64,000 bases of DNA from Dromiciops gliroides (Eukaryota; Chordata; Mammalia; Microbiotheria; Microbiotheriidae), in the NCBI RefSeq assembly GCF_019393635.1, contig NC_057861.1, positions 84,499,827 through 84,563,826 of the forward strand, in the 5' to 3' direction. The first letter of the stretch is position 1; every line of letters starts with the position of its first letter. The position numbers and the translations under genes were made by a program. Shown in pieces: positions 1-13,000 of this stretch. The notes under the pieces are model-generated. The model was not told the DNA's origin and did not search any database. It worked only from the letters and a program-made list of their open reading frames with translations.

Positions 1-560
1 CCCAGTGAAATGACTGGGATTAGACATAAGGGAGAACTCTGGGTTTAGCACTAAAGTGGAGGCAGATAGAAGAAATAACCTCCTTCAATCTTTAGTGAAA
101 AGGCATCTCTTACATCAGCCTAATATTGGTTGCAGGGAGGGGGAGGCCCTGGCCTTGGATAGACAAAAAAGATGGTCTGCACACCTTGATTCTGCCCCAA
201 ATCCTAAGAGCCCAGAAATTATAGAGAACCCTAGGTAAACAACAAATATGCAGTAGATTGAGGATTCAGAAGATCTGGGTTCAAATCCAGGCTTTTCGTG
301 ACCTTTGGCAAGTTATATAACCTTTCTGGGCCTCAGTTGCCTTACCTGTGAAATGCAGAGGCTGGATGAGATGGCTCTAAGGTCCCTTCCAGCTTTAAAT
401 CTATGGTCTTATGACACATTGTGTAATATATCTTGGCCAAGTCTCTTCTATCTCTGCATCAATTCCTGCATGGGTAAAATGAAGGTTTTGCACTAAGTGA
501 TCTTTCATGGGGTGATGGAGAAAACTCTGGAAATCCCTGGACTCAGACCTCAGCTCTAGC
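1..560. other. Intron start; old MIR-type SINE at about 265-400
   Basis: There is no exon in this stretch. Positions 265-400 carry MIR/THER-like sequence on the plus strand (GGGTTCAAATCCAGGC, then the CORE, then CCTCAGTTGCC) with the usual 'aaggtcccttccagc' tail. Confidence 0.5.
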
Positions 561-916
561 CCTTGCTATATGGAGGTATTACTGTTTGAGAGCCCCATCG
601 CCCTCTGAGTCTCCCAGGCTCCAGGTAACCTAGATGTCATCCTTGACTTCTCACTCTCTCACTTCCCCGTGGCTAATCTTTTGCCAAGGCTTTGTCTGTT
701 TTATGACCTCTTCTCTCCTCTGACGCCACCACCACCACCCTGGTGCTAGCCCTCATCATCTCAAGCCTGGACTATTGCAGCAGCCTGCTGGTTGGTCTTC
801 CTGCCACAGGTCTCTCCCCTCTCCCGGCCACCCACCAATCAGCTGTCTAAGTGATCTACCTAAGGGGCAACTCCAGTGGCTCCCTATCACTTCCAGGATC
901 CAACAGAAAGTCCTCT

Positions 917-1074
917 ATAGCAGCTAAATGGCACAGTGGATAGAGCACCGGCACTGGATTCAGGAGGACCTGAGTTCAAATCTGGCCTCAGACACTTGAC
1001 ACTTACTAGCTGTGTGACCCTGGGCAAGTCACTTAACTCCAATTGCCTTACCAAAAAAAAAAAAAAGAAAGAAA
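917..1074 (+). repeat. Mar1/WSINE-type CORE-SINE
   Basis: tRNA-like head with B box GAGTTCAAATC, CORE segment and A-rich tail. The perfect 11-bp duplication GAAAGTCCTCT at 906-916 and 1075-1085 marks the insertion into L2. Confidence 0.92.
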
Positions 1075-1470
1075 GAAAGTCCTCTGTTTGATATTCAAAG
1101 CCCTTCATACCCTTCCCTACTCACCTTTACAGGTACCTTATCCACCCTCCCAGACTCCTCTTTGGAGCCACACTGGCCTCCATCCTGCTCCTTGAACAAG
1201 GCCCTCCATCTCCAGACTCCAAGCATTCTCACTGGCTGTCCTCCATCCCTGGCATTTTCTTCTTCCTCATATCCACCTCCTTGCATCTCTGGCTTCCTTC
1301 AGGTCCCAGCTAAAATCCTACCTTCTACAAGAAGCCTTTCCCAATCCCCTTTAATGGCAGTACCTTCCCTCTGTTGATTATCTCCAATTTGCAGGTGTAC
1401 ATCCTGTTTGTACATAGCTGTTTCACTATCGTCTCCCTCATTAGGCTGTGAGCTCCTCCCTAGATTAGAG

Positions 1471-1612
1471 GCTGCTAGGTGGCGCAGGGGATAAAACACT
1501 GGCTCTGGATTCAGGAGGACCTGAGTTCAAGTCTGGCCTCAGACACTTGACACTTACTAGCTGTGTGACCCTGGGCAAGTCACTTAACCCTCACTGCCCC
1601 GCAAAAAACAAA
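1471..1612 (+). repeat. Mar1/WSINE-type CORE-SINE
   Basis: Full head, CORE and short A-rich tail (CCCCGCAAAAAAC). It splits the L2 3' tail, which resumes after about 1620. Confidence 0.9.
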
Positions 1613-1892
1613 ATATTATATGAGACAGTCCCTAGATCACCTTTTGCCTTTCAATGTATCCCTAGCACTTAGCACAGTTCCTGCATGTAGTAGTAGATAA
1701 TTAACGTTTTTTGACTGACTGACCAGGAACCTAAGTAAGAAATTTCATGTCTCTGGGCCTACATTTCAGATGAGAGTTGGCCTAAATAATCTCCAACGTT
1801 CCTGCCTGCTCTAACATGTGGGGACTCTAGGATCTATTCCAGCTCCCAAATGCTAGGATTCCTTGACTGACTCTGCTTCCTCTTGGCCCTAG

Positions 1893-2030
1893 AACCTCTC
1901 TGGATTCCGTGAAGAGTCTCCTGTACACCAGTGGCCACTGGAAGGACTTTGCACAGCTAGAGCTACAAGAAGCCTGGGATCTCTTCTCCAGCTTCGATAC
2001 CTATCATCAGGGGGTGACCCTCATTGCCAG
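1893..2030 (+). CDS. MROH-family exon 1 of the window
   Basis: The acceptor is a pyrimidine tract ending CCCTAG. The donor is G|GTACTGG. The exon starts with the last base of a split codon and ends with two bases (AG) of an Arg codon completed in the next exon. It encodes 45 full codons, including SGHWKDFAQLELQEAWDLF and the family-typical GVTLIA. The preceding exon is outside the window. Confidence 0.85.
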
Positions 2031-4018
2031 GTACTGGATTGGGAAAAGCCGAAAAAGTAGGGCCGGGAAGAGGAGAAGGAAACAGAATGATTCGATTCAA
2101 TAATGTAGAACAAGAGCTTTGGACTAGATCATCTCTACAGTCCCTTCCAGCTCTGACATCCTTTGTTCTATGTTCCTCATCTCTGACACTCCAGGTTCAA
2201 TGTCCTAAGATCCTTTCCAGCCCTGACATTCTATGTTATATCTCCCAAGGTTCTACCCAATCCTGACATTCTATCTTACAAAACTCCACCCAGTTCAGTG
2301 GAAAGATCCTCCAGTCTCGGGGGAAGAAGGTAGATTCTAACCTTTGTTCTGCCACTAACTCACTTTGTGACTTTGGGCAAGTCATTACCCCTCTCTACAT
2401 TTCATTCAGAAAATAAAGGCACAGTTACACAGTGTTTGGCACACAGTAAGTGCTTATACTATTCTTTTTTTTACTAACTGCAATGCTGAATCATAATATT
2501 TCTAGTCGGAAGGGAACGCCAAGGAAATGGAAGCCCAAGTTTTGTGGTCAGGTACAGGTCAGGTACAGGTACAGGACTAAAAAGACCTTTAAAAAACATA
2601 ATAATTTCCCCAATTACAAGTTAAAATTTTTTTTAACATTTTTTAAAGTTTTAAGTTCCAATTTCTATCCCTCTCTCCATTCCCTCCCCTCTCCCTTCCT
2701 TGAGATGGTAAGCAATCTGATACAGATTATACATGTGCAATCATGTAAAACATTTCCATATTATTCATTTTGTACAAGAAGACTCAAACAGGGGGCAGCT
2801 AGATGGCGCAGTGGATAGATCACCGGCCCTGGAGTCAGGAGTACCTGAGTTCAAATCTGGCCTCAGACACTTAACACTTACTAGCTGTGTGACCCTTATA
2901 GCACAATAGTATTCCATCACAATCAATATATCACAGCTTGTTCAGCCATTCCCCAATTGATGGACATGACCTTAATTTCCAATTCTTTGCCACCATAAAA
3001 AGAGCCACTAGAAATATTTTAAATGCCCTTTTAAAAAGTTCCTTCTAACTTGGAGATTTCATGAAATGAATTTGCCCAAGGGTCAGGCAGGTAATAAGTT
3101 AGAGACTGAAGTCAAGCCCAGATCCTTTGTCTCAAGAGTTAGTGATCTTGGGCAGCTAGGTGGCGCAGTGGATAAAGCACTGGCCCTGGATTCAGGAGGA
3201 CCTGAGTTCAAATCCAGCCTCGGACACTTAACGCTTACTAGCTGTGTGACCATGGCCAAGTCACTTAACCCTCATTGCCCTGCCAAAAAAAAAGAGTTAG
3301 TGATCTTTCCACTAGCTAAGTCACCTCCTGGTTTGGATAGCTGGGTATGTAGGCTTTATAAAAGTTAAAGCAGAACTTCAGAGTGGGATTATTTACTACA
3401 TGTAAGTAATCATAGAAATCCTACCATCCTTCAAGGCCTCACTCCCCTAAGACCTACATTCTTCAAGACTTCTCTGACTATTCTAACTGATATCAATCTC
3501 TCTCCTTGGTTCCTGATATGACTTGACACCTTGACACTCAATTGCATTAATATTAATAGCTAGCATTTATATAGTATTTTAAGGTTTGCAAATATCATCT
3601 CATTTCATCTTCATAGCAGTCCTGGGAAGGTAGGTATTATTATTGGCCTCTTTTTACTGAAGAGGAAACAGATACCGAGAGGCTTGCCCAGGCTCACACA
3701 ACTCGTGTGTCTGAGCCCAGATTTGAACTCATGTGTTCCTGACTCCAGGTCCAGTGCTTTATTCACTGAGCTACCAAGTTGCCTCAATCCAATCCCTGAT
3801 TCAACCTTGTTTTGTATTTTTTACACACATATTCCTATAATGCCCTCTCTAGCCTCTCAGCCTATTTGAATCCTGCACTTCCTTCAGGGACCCACTCAAA
3901 TTCTTCCTCCATCTAGAAAGTCTTCCATGAGCATTCCAGCCCCAAAAAATCTCCTCTCCTTGAGTTCATTTTGTCCTTGTAATTGTTATTATGAGTCCGG
4001 CCTTGTAAGTGCGCTTGC

Positions 4019-4085
<67 letters not shown>

Positions 4086-7000
4086 TTGTGGGGCAATGAG
4101 GGTTAAGTGACTTGCCCAGGGTCACACAGCTAGTAAGTGTCAAGTGTCTGAGGCCGGATTTGAACTCAGGTCCTCCTGAATCCAGGGCTGGTGCTTTATC
4201 CACTGCGCCACCTAGCTGCCTGCGCCCTTGTAAGCTCTCAATACACTAGTGGCTCTCTCACATTGTGCCTCCAAATGGCTCTATTTTTAAATAATCCATC
4301 TCTGAAGTCCTTTATACTCTGCTTCTAAACATCTAAGTGATTTAAGTCTTCCAAGGATTCTACTTGTCCAGCCTCATCTTGGGCAAACATTCACATGGAA
4401 GTATGTGACCCTGAAGTATCTGGGAACTCACCTATGTACATACATGAAAATACACAGATAAACATGTATAACTCTTACTCATATAGAAGTCTGACATGTC
4501 ACTTTCATAGCAACAACTCTCTAAGACAGGCAATACAAGTCTGATGATCTCCATTCTATGGATAATTCTGAAAAGTCAAGTGACAGGCCCATGGTCACAA
4601 AACTAGGGAGCATCTAAAGTGACATTTGAACTCAGGTCAGCTGACCCCACGTCTAGCCCTTTCCACTATACCACCCTGCCTCTCCTACTCTAATGGATCT
4701 GTGATCTCAGACTCTGGACACTCCCTCCAGTGGTGCAGTGGTACATTCATACCTCCTCACCCTGGGCAACACTTGTCCATGTCCTCCCACAGATCCTCCC
4801 CAGGGAACCCACCCAACTCTCTAGGGAGGGCCTTTCTTTAGAAAACTTTGACATTGTGTGGATGCCAATGGAGCTTATAGGCTACTTGTCAGTTACCCCT
4901 TATTTTCCCTGCATGACCCACCCACCTTCTTTTCCAATCCTATAGTTCTCTGACATTTTTCTTTTAGGCCATTTCCTCTGCATATTTCTTTTTTGGCAGT
5001 ACATGCTACAGCCTACTCACACCTACCATGTGTCATCCTCACAACATAATGATAATAATGATATAAAAATAGCTCTGCCAACATCCTCCTCCAATGTCTC
5101 ATCATGCCAAAAGAGTCAGCGATCCTGGCTTCTCCAGGGTAGTGCCAGTAGCCCAAGCTATGGCTGGTCCTACCAAGCTGGGAGGAATTTCAGTGAAGGT
5201 CTTACAATGGACTATGTACAAACAAATGTCTAGCTAAGTGCTAAGGAGGGTTGGCCACCAGAGAATGCAGATTTTGTTGTTGTTTTATGGCCACAGAAAT
5301 ACATCAAGATCATCTACCAGTGTATTGAAGGGGGTTATGAATTGTGTTTTTTCATAATTAGACTCTTAGCAAAAATCATCTGGAATCATCAACTTACCTT
5401 CCTCCCCTCCACTCCTCACTGTCTGGATTTGAACACCAGCACTCAGCTGATGGGTTATGCCTTCCAAGAGTATCAATAATCTCTTAACTTTTTCATCCAA
5501 TGGCTTTGTCTCAGTTTTTGTCCTAAAAATAACTTGCATTTTGTAGTACCTTAAGATTAACAAAGCACTTTCACCACTTTCATCACAATAATCCTATAAG
5601 ATATAAAGAGCAGGGGCAGCTAGGTGGCAAAGTGGATGAAGCACCAGCACTGGATTCAGGAGAACCTGAGTTCAAATCTGGCCTCAGACACTTGACACTT
5701 ACTAGCTGTGTGACCCTGGGCAAGTCACTTAACTCTCATTGCCCCGAGGAAAAAAAAGATACAAAGAGCAAATTCTTCTAACCCTGTTTTACTGGTGAGA
5801 AAACTAACACCCATAGAGTTTAAGTGACTTACCCAGGAACATGTCATTGCTAGGTTTTGAGTGATCTGCCCAAGTATCATGGGTAGGATTTGAGAGTTTA
5901 AATGACCTGCACAGGATAACACAACTAGTACGTTTCATGGCTAGGGAGGGATTTGATCAGCTTGCCTGGGGATAACCAGTGCCAATGCTGACCAGAACCC
6001 AAGTCTTTCTTAACTACAATGCACTCACTATTTGTATACATGCAATACACAGAGAAACAGACACCCACTCACAAAGTCAGATGTTGGTATAGGATGCCTT
6101 GGTCATAAGTATGTCTCATGCCCTTCTGTCCCATTGCAGGGCCATGGTGCAGAATTCCTGCAGCCAAATCAAAGGAGTCCTTTACCAGACCATCTCCAAC
6201 ATGGAGGCCAAACCAGAACGTGACAAGAAGGTGGCCAGCCTCTTTTTCACAGAGGTAAGATACTTGCTGAGGGTAGGGAGGGAACTCTGGGTATCTTCTT
6301 CAAGAATATTCCTATTCCTATCCCATTTCTAAGGCCCTAAACAGGAAAGAGAATCTCAAAATCCCAGAGGTAAAATGGACCTCAAAGACCAGGTCTAGTC
6401 CACCCCATATGTAAATAATATGCTTGACAAGGGGTCACCCCAGCTCCAGCTGAAGGGGCAATCCTTGCCTTCAGAAGCTACCCACTGCACTCAAGGATGG
6501 CTCTTAATAGACAAATTTCCCTTACTGTGAGCCTAAGCCTTCCTCTCTACAACCTCCACTCATTTTAGTTCTGCTCTTTGAGTCCAAGCACAACAAAACT
6601 AATCCATCCCCCACTTGACAGCCCTTGAAAGACTGGAAGACAGTTACCATGCCCCTTCTTGATTCTTTTAACCAAAAAAATTCTGAAACATTCCCAGGGT
6701 AAGACAAATGTTCTAGCTCAGAGGTTTGGGAAAGTATAGGCCATTCTTCTGGCACAGAGACAGAGCCTAGTCCTCCTTGAGCATCCCTCATTGTCCCATG
6801 AGACAGCCTTTCTCCAAGGACTACTTTCCCTACCCATTCTAGAGCCTGTATCTCTGCCCAATCTGGGCCCCTCTGTAGGAGCAAAGCCCCATCGGGCCTT
6901 TGGCTCCCAGAAGGAAGGCAGTGGGTAGCTATGCCTCAAATAACCCAAGAAGCAGAGCTATAATTAAGGCGAACCAGCAGGACTTCATCTGAGTGGGGTA

Positions 7001-10000
7001 TGTGCCACAGGGTAGTAGACTTATGGGGCCACTGACAAACAGTTGTGTTCCTCTAGGGAAGAAAACAGGGTGAGATTCGATGATGGAAAGGAGGAGATAT
7101 AATTATGAAAACAGTGGCTGTGTGGAAAGAGTCAATCGGTCAACAAACATTTATTAAGCACCTACTATGTGCCAGGCAGTTTAATGGGAGAGATAACATG
7201 ACAACTATATACAAACAAGCTATGTACAGAATAAAAATGGATAATTAAAGGGGGTCAGGAAAGGTGGGCTTTTTTTGGAAAATATAATTTAGTGTTAAGA
7301 AAAAGTGCCAAATTCATTTTAAATGACTAAAAAAAACATAACATTAAACAAATACAGAAAACTTGGAATAATTATTTATGTAATGCTATGAGATAGTTTA
7401 ATATTAAGAGGAATAGGGAAAGTTTTTAATGAGAACTCTCTAACAAAAGCATTATTAAAAATAAAGTTTATATATCATAATTACATGCACGAGTCTTAAA
7501 GGCACAGAACAATGTAATTCTTTTAGAGACATGAGTCCACATACAGAATTACACAGCTACCCCTGAAAAAGAAGGTGGGATTTTAGATGAAAACAGAAGG
7601 AAGCCAGGAAGGAAACCTAGAGGCAGAGATAAGCAGAACATTCTAAGCATGTACAACAGCCTAATGTGATGGGAAGGGGCACAATAGGGAGATGACTTCA
7701 GTAAGAGCACCCTGCTTTCCTCATCCCGGGCGCATTCTCTTTCCCCTAAAGTTTTGTTCTCTTTGGCTTCTCAGACTTTGCTGAAGCCCAGAGCCCTGGG
7801 GCTGGGCATGACTGGGTTAAATATATAAAAATCAAAGGAGGAAAACAAAGACCCCAATGAAAGAAAGGATGGTCATTCTGGGCTGTGCCCAGATGAGAAA
7901 AAAAGTTCAACTAGTCTTTGCAAAAGAGTTTGGCGATCATGAGAAGACAAATGTGGGAGAGGCAATATGGTATGGTGAAAAGATAGCACTTGATTTGGAT
8001 TCATAAGGTCTGGGTTCCCATCCCAGCTCTGCCCATGTGACCTTGGGCAAATCACTTCATTTCTCTGGGTCTCAATTTCTTCATTTTAGAGGTAAAGGCT
8101 GCCCTGAGAAGGAAGCAGGGACCACTTGAGACACCCAGAGGTGAAGCTGAAATATGATCATCATATCAGATCCCTGTCCTAGAAATATCCACAGCTACTT
8201 GTTGACTATAGGATCAAGGCACTCTGTCACCTTCTCCATCCCAACCCTAGCCTTCCCCCGTGAAACCTGCTTGCTCTGTATTCCCTATTTCAGATCTTCA
8301 GCACCAGAAAAGCCAATCTTTTTACTCTTCCCAAAATGGAAAAATCGAATAATTCTGTTACTGAATGGCCTTGTGACAAGTGACAAGTCCCTTTTCTCAT
8401 CACTGGACCTCAGCTTGCTTCCCCATAAAATGAGAAGGTTGAATTAGATGGTCTCTTCTATCTTCCATCCAGCTCAGAAATGCTTTCGTTTTAACTTCTG
8501 AGTCCAAGTCCTGTCCATTTCCTTAAGCCCCCAAAATAGAAAGCATACTACCTCCTGCCACATCACTGTCCCTGGTCCCTCACCTACCGAAGGGCCAGAC
8601 TAGATGGGAAAAGGAAGGGAGGGAACATTTATATATATATATAGTACCTACTATGTGCCAGGCACTGTGCTTTATTCACCTGATCCTCACAGCAACCTTG
8701 TGAGGTAAATGCTTTTATTATCCCCATTTTATAGGTGAGGAAACTCCCCCAGGGTCACACAGCGAGTGTGAGGTCCAATCTGAACTCGGGTCTTCCTGAT
8801 TCAGGGCTCTAGCCATTGCTCTACCAGCTGCCTCTAAGGTTCCTTCCCCTCCTGTGCCCTGTCTATCCCCTTAAGCCATAGTAAAGTTCATAACACCCTC
8901 TTGCTATATCACTGTTCCTGGTTCATCAGCTTGAGACCATTCCCTGAGACAACACTCTGGAAAGATCAGCCCTGATCATTACTATACCATCTTTATTCAA
9001 AGGACACAGCACTATATCTATACAGACCTCATTGTCAGAGGAACATCCCCATGAGGGGAGAGGGGGGGATTAGGGATGACAGTGCCCCCTCCCCTGCTTT
9101 AGTTTCTCAACAGCCCAATAATGCTGAAGGAGCTACCTAAACAGGCTGTATTGTCACATCTCCATCAAGGGCTGACTGACCCCAACCCTTCCATCCAAGT
9201 GATCAGCCTGCAAGGTCTCAAGAATGTCATCTTTGACTCAGAGAAGGTAAAAAGGGGGCTGGGGGTGGGGGAGGTCACAATTTAGTCATTCATTGGCTTA
9301 GTTATCCATATACAGCACTCACTCATTTATCTATGAATGGGGACATAGGTGGGTGAGAAGAGCCTGACCAGGGAGGAGTGAGTGTGATAAGGATTTATAG
9401 ATGTGGTAAGGGATAGGGGAAGTAAGAGCAAGCAAAGGGAGAGGCACTGAATGGTAGATAAACGGGGAGCCATCTTCTGTTCTGAGCATAAGATTGTAGG
9501 ATTCAGGGCTGAAAGAAGAGAAGACTAAGATCCAGACATTTGCCCAAGCTCACAAGTTAGTCAATAACAGAACCAGGATTCTAACCTAAGTGTCCTGACC
9601 AAGTGTGGAAGAACCCTTCAGATCCAGTGCCTTTCCCACTAACTCCCTCTGGAGAGTGACACGATGAAAGTGGTATTTGCTAAGATTAATCTGTTTGGAA
9701 TTTCCAGAAGTGGAACAGGCAACCTCATAAGGTAGTAAGTTCCACATTCTGAAGGGTCTCTTGGGAAAATTGAGTAACTATTTGTCAAAGATACTATAAA
9801 AGGGATTCTGTTCACTTATAGCTTGGCCTAGCTGCCCTCCATGGTCCCTTTCAGCATGGAGGGTATGTGATTCTGGATGAGAAGGAGCTGAAGCCCTGGA
9901 GAATACCAGATATATCAAAATCAAATAGAAGGGGCAGCTAGATGGTGCAGTGGATAGAGCACCGGCCCTGGAGTCAGGAGTACCTGAATTCAAATCCAGC

Positions 10001-13000
10001 CTCAGACACTTAACACTTACTAGCTGTGTGACCCTGGGCAAGTAACTTAACCCCAACTGCCTCACTAAAAAAAAAAAAAATCAAATAGAAACAGATACCA
10101 TATCGACTTAGAAAACCATACATTAGCATTATCTGTGTTGTGTTTTTACTTATTTTCATTAAACATTTCCCAATTATATTTTAATGTTGTTCTGGAAACT
10201 TGGTAGTTTTGCAGGGTCCTAACCCTGCCAGGCTGCCTCAAATTTGACCCCCCTGCCTAGACCATTTTCCTCTCCCCCAGGGTAACCTTCTCCGGGCCCA
10301 GCTGCCAGCCTTCCTGGAGGGCTTCTACAATGAAAATGAGCAGGTGGTCATCAGGGTCATGAGCACAGTGGCTGATGTCCTGTACTGCCTGGGCCAGCAA
10401 GGAACTGGCCAACAGTGCCAGGAGATTGCCCTCAATCTTCGCAACTTCTTTGATGATGTGAGTGTGGTTGTGAAAGCATGGCTTCTAGATATCTCCAAGG
10501 GTGCTTCTCCCTGTACGAGATTTCTGGGGTGTTCTAGCTGAGATCTTAGAGGTCATCTCTAAGGTTACATCTGTAGTGTACTACTCTTTTCTCACTTCTG
10601 TCTTTCTCATTTTATAGAAGGAGAAACTGAGGCCCAGAGAGGGGAAAAAGAAACCTACCAATGATCACACAGCTAGCCAATGGCAGAGTCAGGAGTAGAA
10701 CCCATATTCCTGACCCCAATTCTAGGGCTTCAGTGGAAGGCACACTGAATTTAGACACTATGACAACTCCTGTGTGACCTTGAGCAAGGCACTCCTCTCT
10801 GAGTCTCAGTTTCCCCACCTGTAAAAGAGGCAGTTTGTATTAAATGATTCTAAGGTCTCTTCTAGGTCTGGGCTTTAGGATCTGTAAGTACATACATGTT
10901 CCTACAATCAAGAACATAGATCATTTGGATGCAGCCTTTGGGCCAATGGCCCCAGAGAGCACACCTTGCCTCTCTCTTCATCTAGAGTTGTCAAGAGATG
11001 ATAGAGAGGATCAGGCAGAGCCAGAACCTAACGTTATGGGTTCTAAAGTCGAGCTGAGTATATGGACTAGAAGGGTAAGCAAGAGAATCCTTCATGGCAG
11101 AACAGGGCAGTTCTCTTAGGTCGCACGTTGTGCATGGGGAAGTATTGGGTGCCAGACTGTGCCGTCACTTGGCATCCTTTGGGAACCAGAGGCCTGAGAG
11201 CTACAGGATCATTACTAAGGCACAAAGTCAGTGACAGCTGCATCCTCTTAGAACCCTCGGAGCAATCCTGCTCAGGTTACCTGGCTCAGAAAACATATAT
11301 CCTGACAAGAGGATTACATATTAGAGGTAATTAGCTGAGAGACAATGTGAGTGCAAGCACGCCATTGTGTGTAAGGAGGATTGTGGGTAAGAGTGAATAT
11401 TCACATGCATGAGACTTTCTATGTGTCCACTGATGTGTGTGTTTGTACATGTATGTGTACATAACAGCGTACATGTTTAAGAAAGAAAGAAATCCTCTCC
11501 TTCCAAAATTTTTAACTAAAAGAAGAGTAACAGACCCTGACCTTGGGGAGATGCTGGTCTGAGGTAAAGACATAGACCAGAGGGGTGGGGGGGCAGCTAG
11601 GTAGCACAGTGGATAAATCACCAACTCTGGATTCAGGAGGACCTGAGTTCAAATCCGGCCTCAGATACTTGAAACTTACTACCTGTGTGACCCTGGGCAA
11701 GTCATTTAACCCCAATTGCCTCACCAAAAAAAAAAAAAAAAAACCCATAGACGGGGCCAAGTCTTACCAAGAATTCCTAGGACCATACATCAAGGCTAAT
11801 AAGTATTGGTAAAATGTGGTTTAAAAAAAAAAAACTGCTAGAGGCAGAGACTGTTTCATTTTTGTCTTTGTAGCCCCAGGGCATAGAACAGCCCCTCTCA
11901 TACAGTAGGCACTCAATAAGTGCTTTTTGATCGATTCATTGATGATGGTTGCGGGGGGCGGGGTTCCTCTGGGTATGTCATCCTCAGGAACGAGATAAGG
12001 TACGAGCATCGGCCATCTCCCTGTTTGGAGACCTAGTGATTTCTATGGAGGGGAAGGATTACCATACTCTGAAGCCCCAGGTGCATCAGAGCCTGATCCC
12101 ACTTCTCGTGCACCTGAAGGACAAGTGCCCAGCAGTTATAACGGTCAGTCAATTCAATGGTCAAGCAGAGAGGATGGTTGTCAGATAATCAATCATCCTG
12201 TCGGTCATCATGACAAGTAGTCACAGAGATAGGCAGTCATTCAGGTAGTCACTCAGGTGTAGTAATCAATCCAACAAGCATTCAGGAAGACAGAGGAGTT
12301 AGGTGATTAAGAGATCTCTGGGTCAGCCAAGCCATCCTTCAGGTTGTTACTGCATATGCCATGTGGGAATAAGCCCATCTCTAGGGAAAGGGATTCTACC
12401 TTTAACCTTAGCAAAAAGACATTGAATTGGAGCAGCTAGGTTGTGCAGTGGATAGAGCACCAGCCCTGGATTCAGGAGGACCTGAGTTCAAATCCAGCCT
12501 CAGACACTTGACACATACTGGCTATGTGACCCTGGGCAAGTCACTTAACCCTAATTGCCTCACCATTAAAAAAAAAATCTCTTAAAAAAAAAAAGACATT
12601 GAATCTTTGCCCTTGGGGAGGTGGGAATGGGGGAGATGGTGGAGGAGCTAGGGAAAGAAGAAGAAACAATTCTCTCTTCAACTCTGCTCAAGCATGGGAC
12701 AACCCAGCCAATGCATATTCACACTGGCTGCCACCCTTCCCCAACTTAGACTGGTCTTATTGTCATTATAATTCCATTCACTGATTTTGTTTAGAACTAC
12801 AGTCTTATTTCATTTTCATTCAATCCAATGTCCTGTTTTCATGAAACCAGCTCAGATATTTTCATTTGGCCTAGTACCTGGTTTTCATTAGGATAGATGC
12901 CTTATGAAAGCATCTATTATTATATATTATGAAAGATAGATGCTTTATGAAAGCATCTATTATTATATATTACTCCTCATTATACACACAACAATCCAGT

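Larger units (their letters stand above)
560..1725 (+). repeat. L2 LINE 3' part, split by two SINEs
   Basis: The text runs through L2 ORF2 C-terminal and 3' UTR landmarks: 'ctccagtggctccctatcac', 'ttcaaagcccttcatac', 'ttaggctgtgagctcc', 'cttagcacagttcctgca'. Mar1-type SINEs at 917-1074 and 1471-1612 interrupt it. It is decayed, with no intact frame. Confidence 0.75.

Noticed and set aside
917..1074. SINE heads as tRNA genes
   Set aside because: The A and B boxes are tRNA-like, but the sequence cannot form a full cloverleaf and continues into the CORE and A tail.
887..1108. Recurring short peptide with LGLSDLPRVTQLVSVK or LTLTSCVTLGKSLNP motifs at many places
   Set aside because: These are the two strands of the Mar1-type SINE translated, not a protein family.
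9113..9246. Alternative acceptor AG at 9111-9112 for exon 3
   Set aside because: It breaks the phase and gives an early stop. The AG at 9101-9102 keeps 48 codons open.
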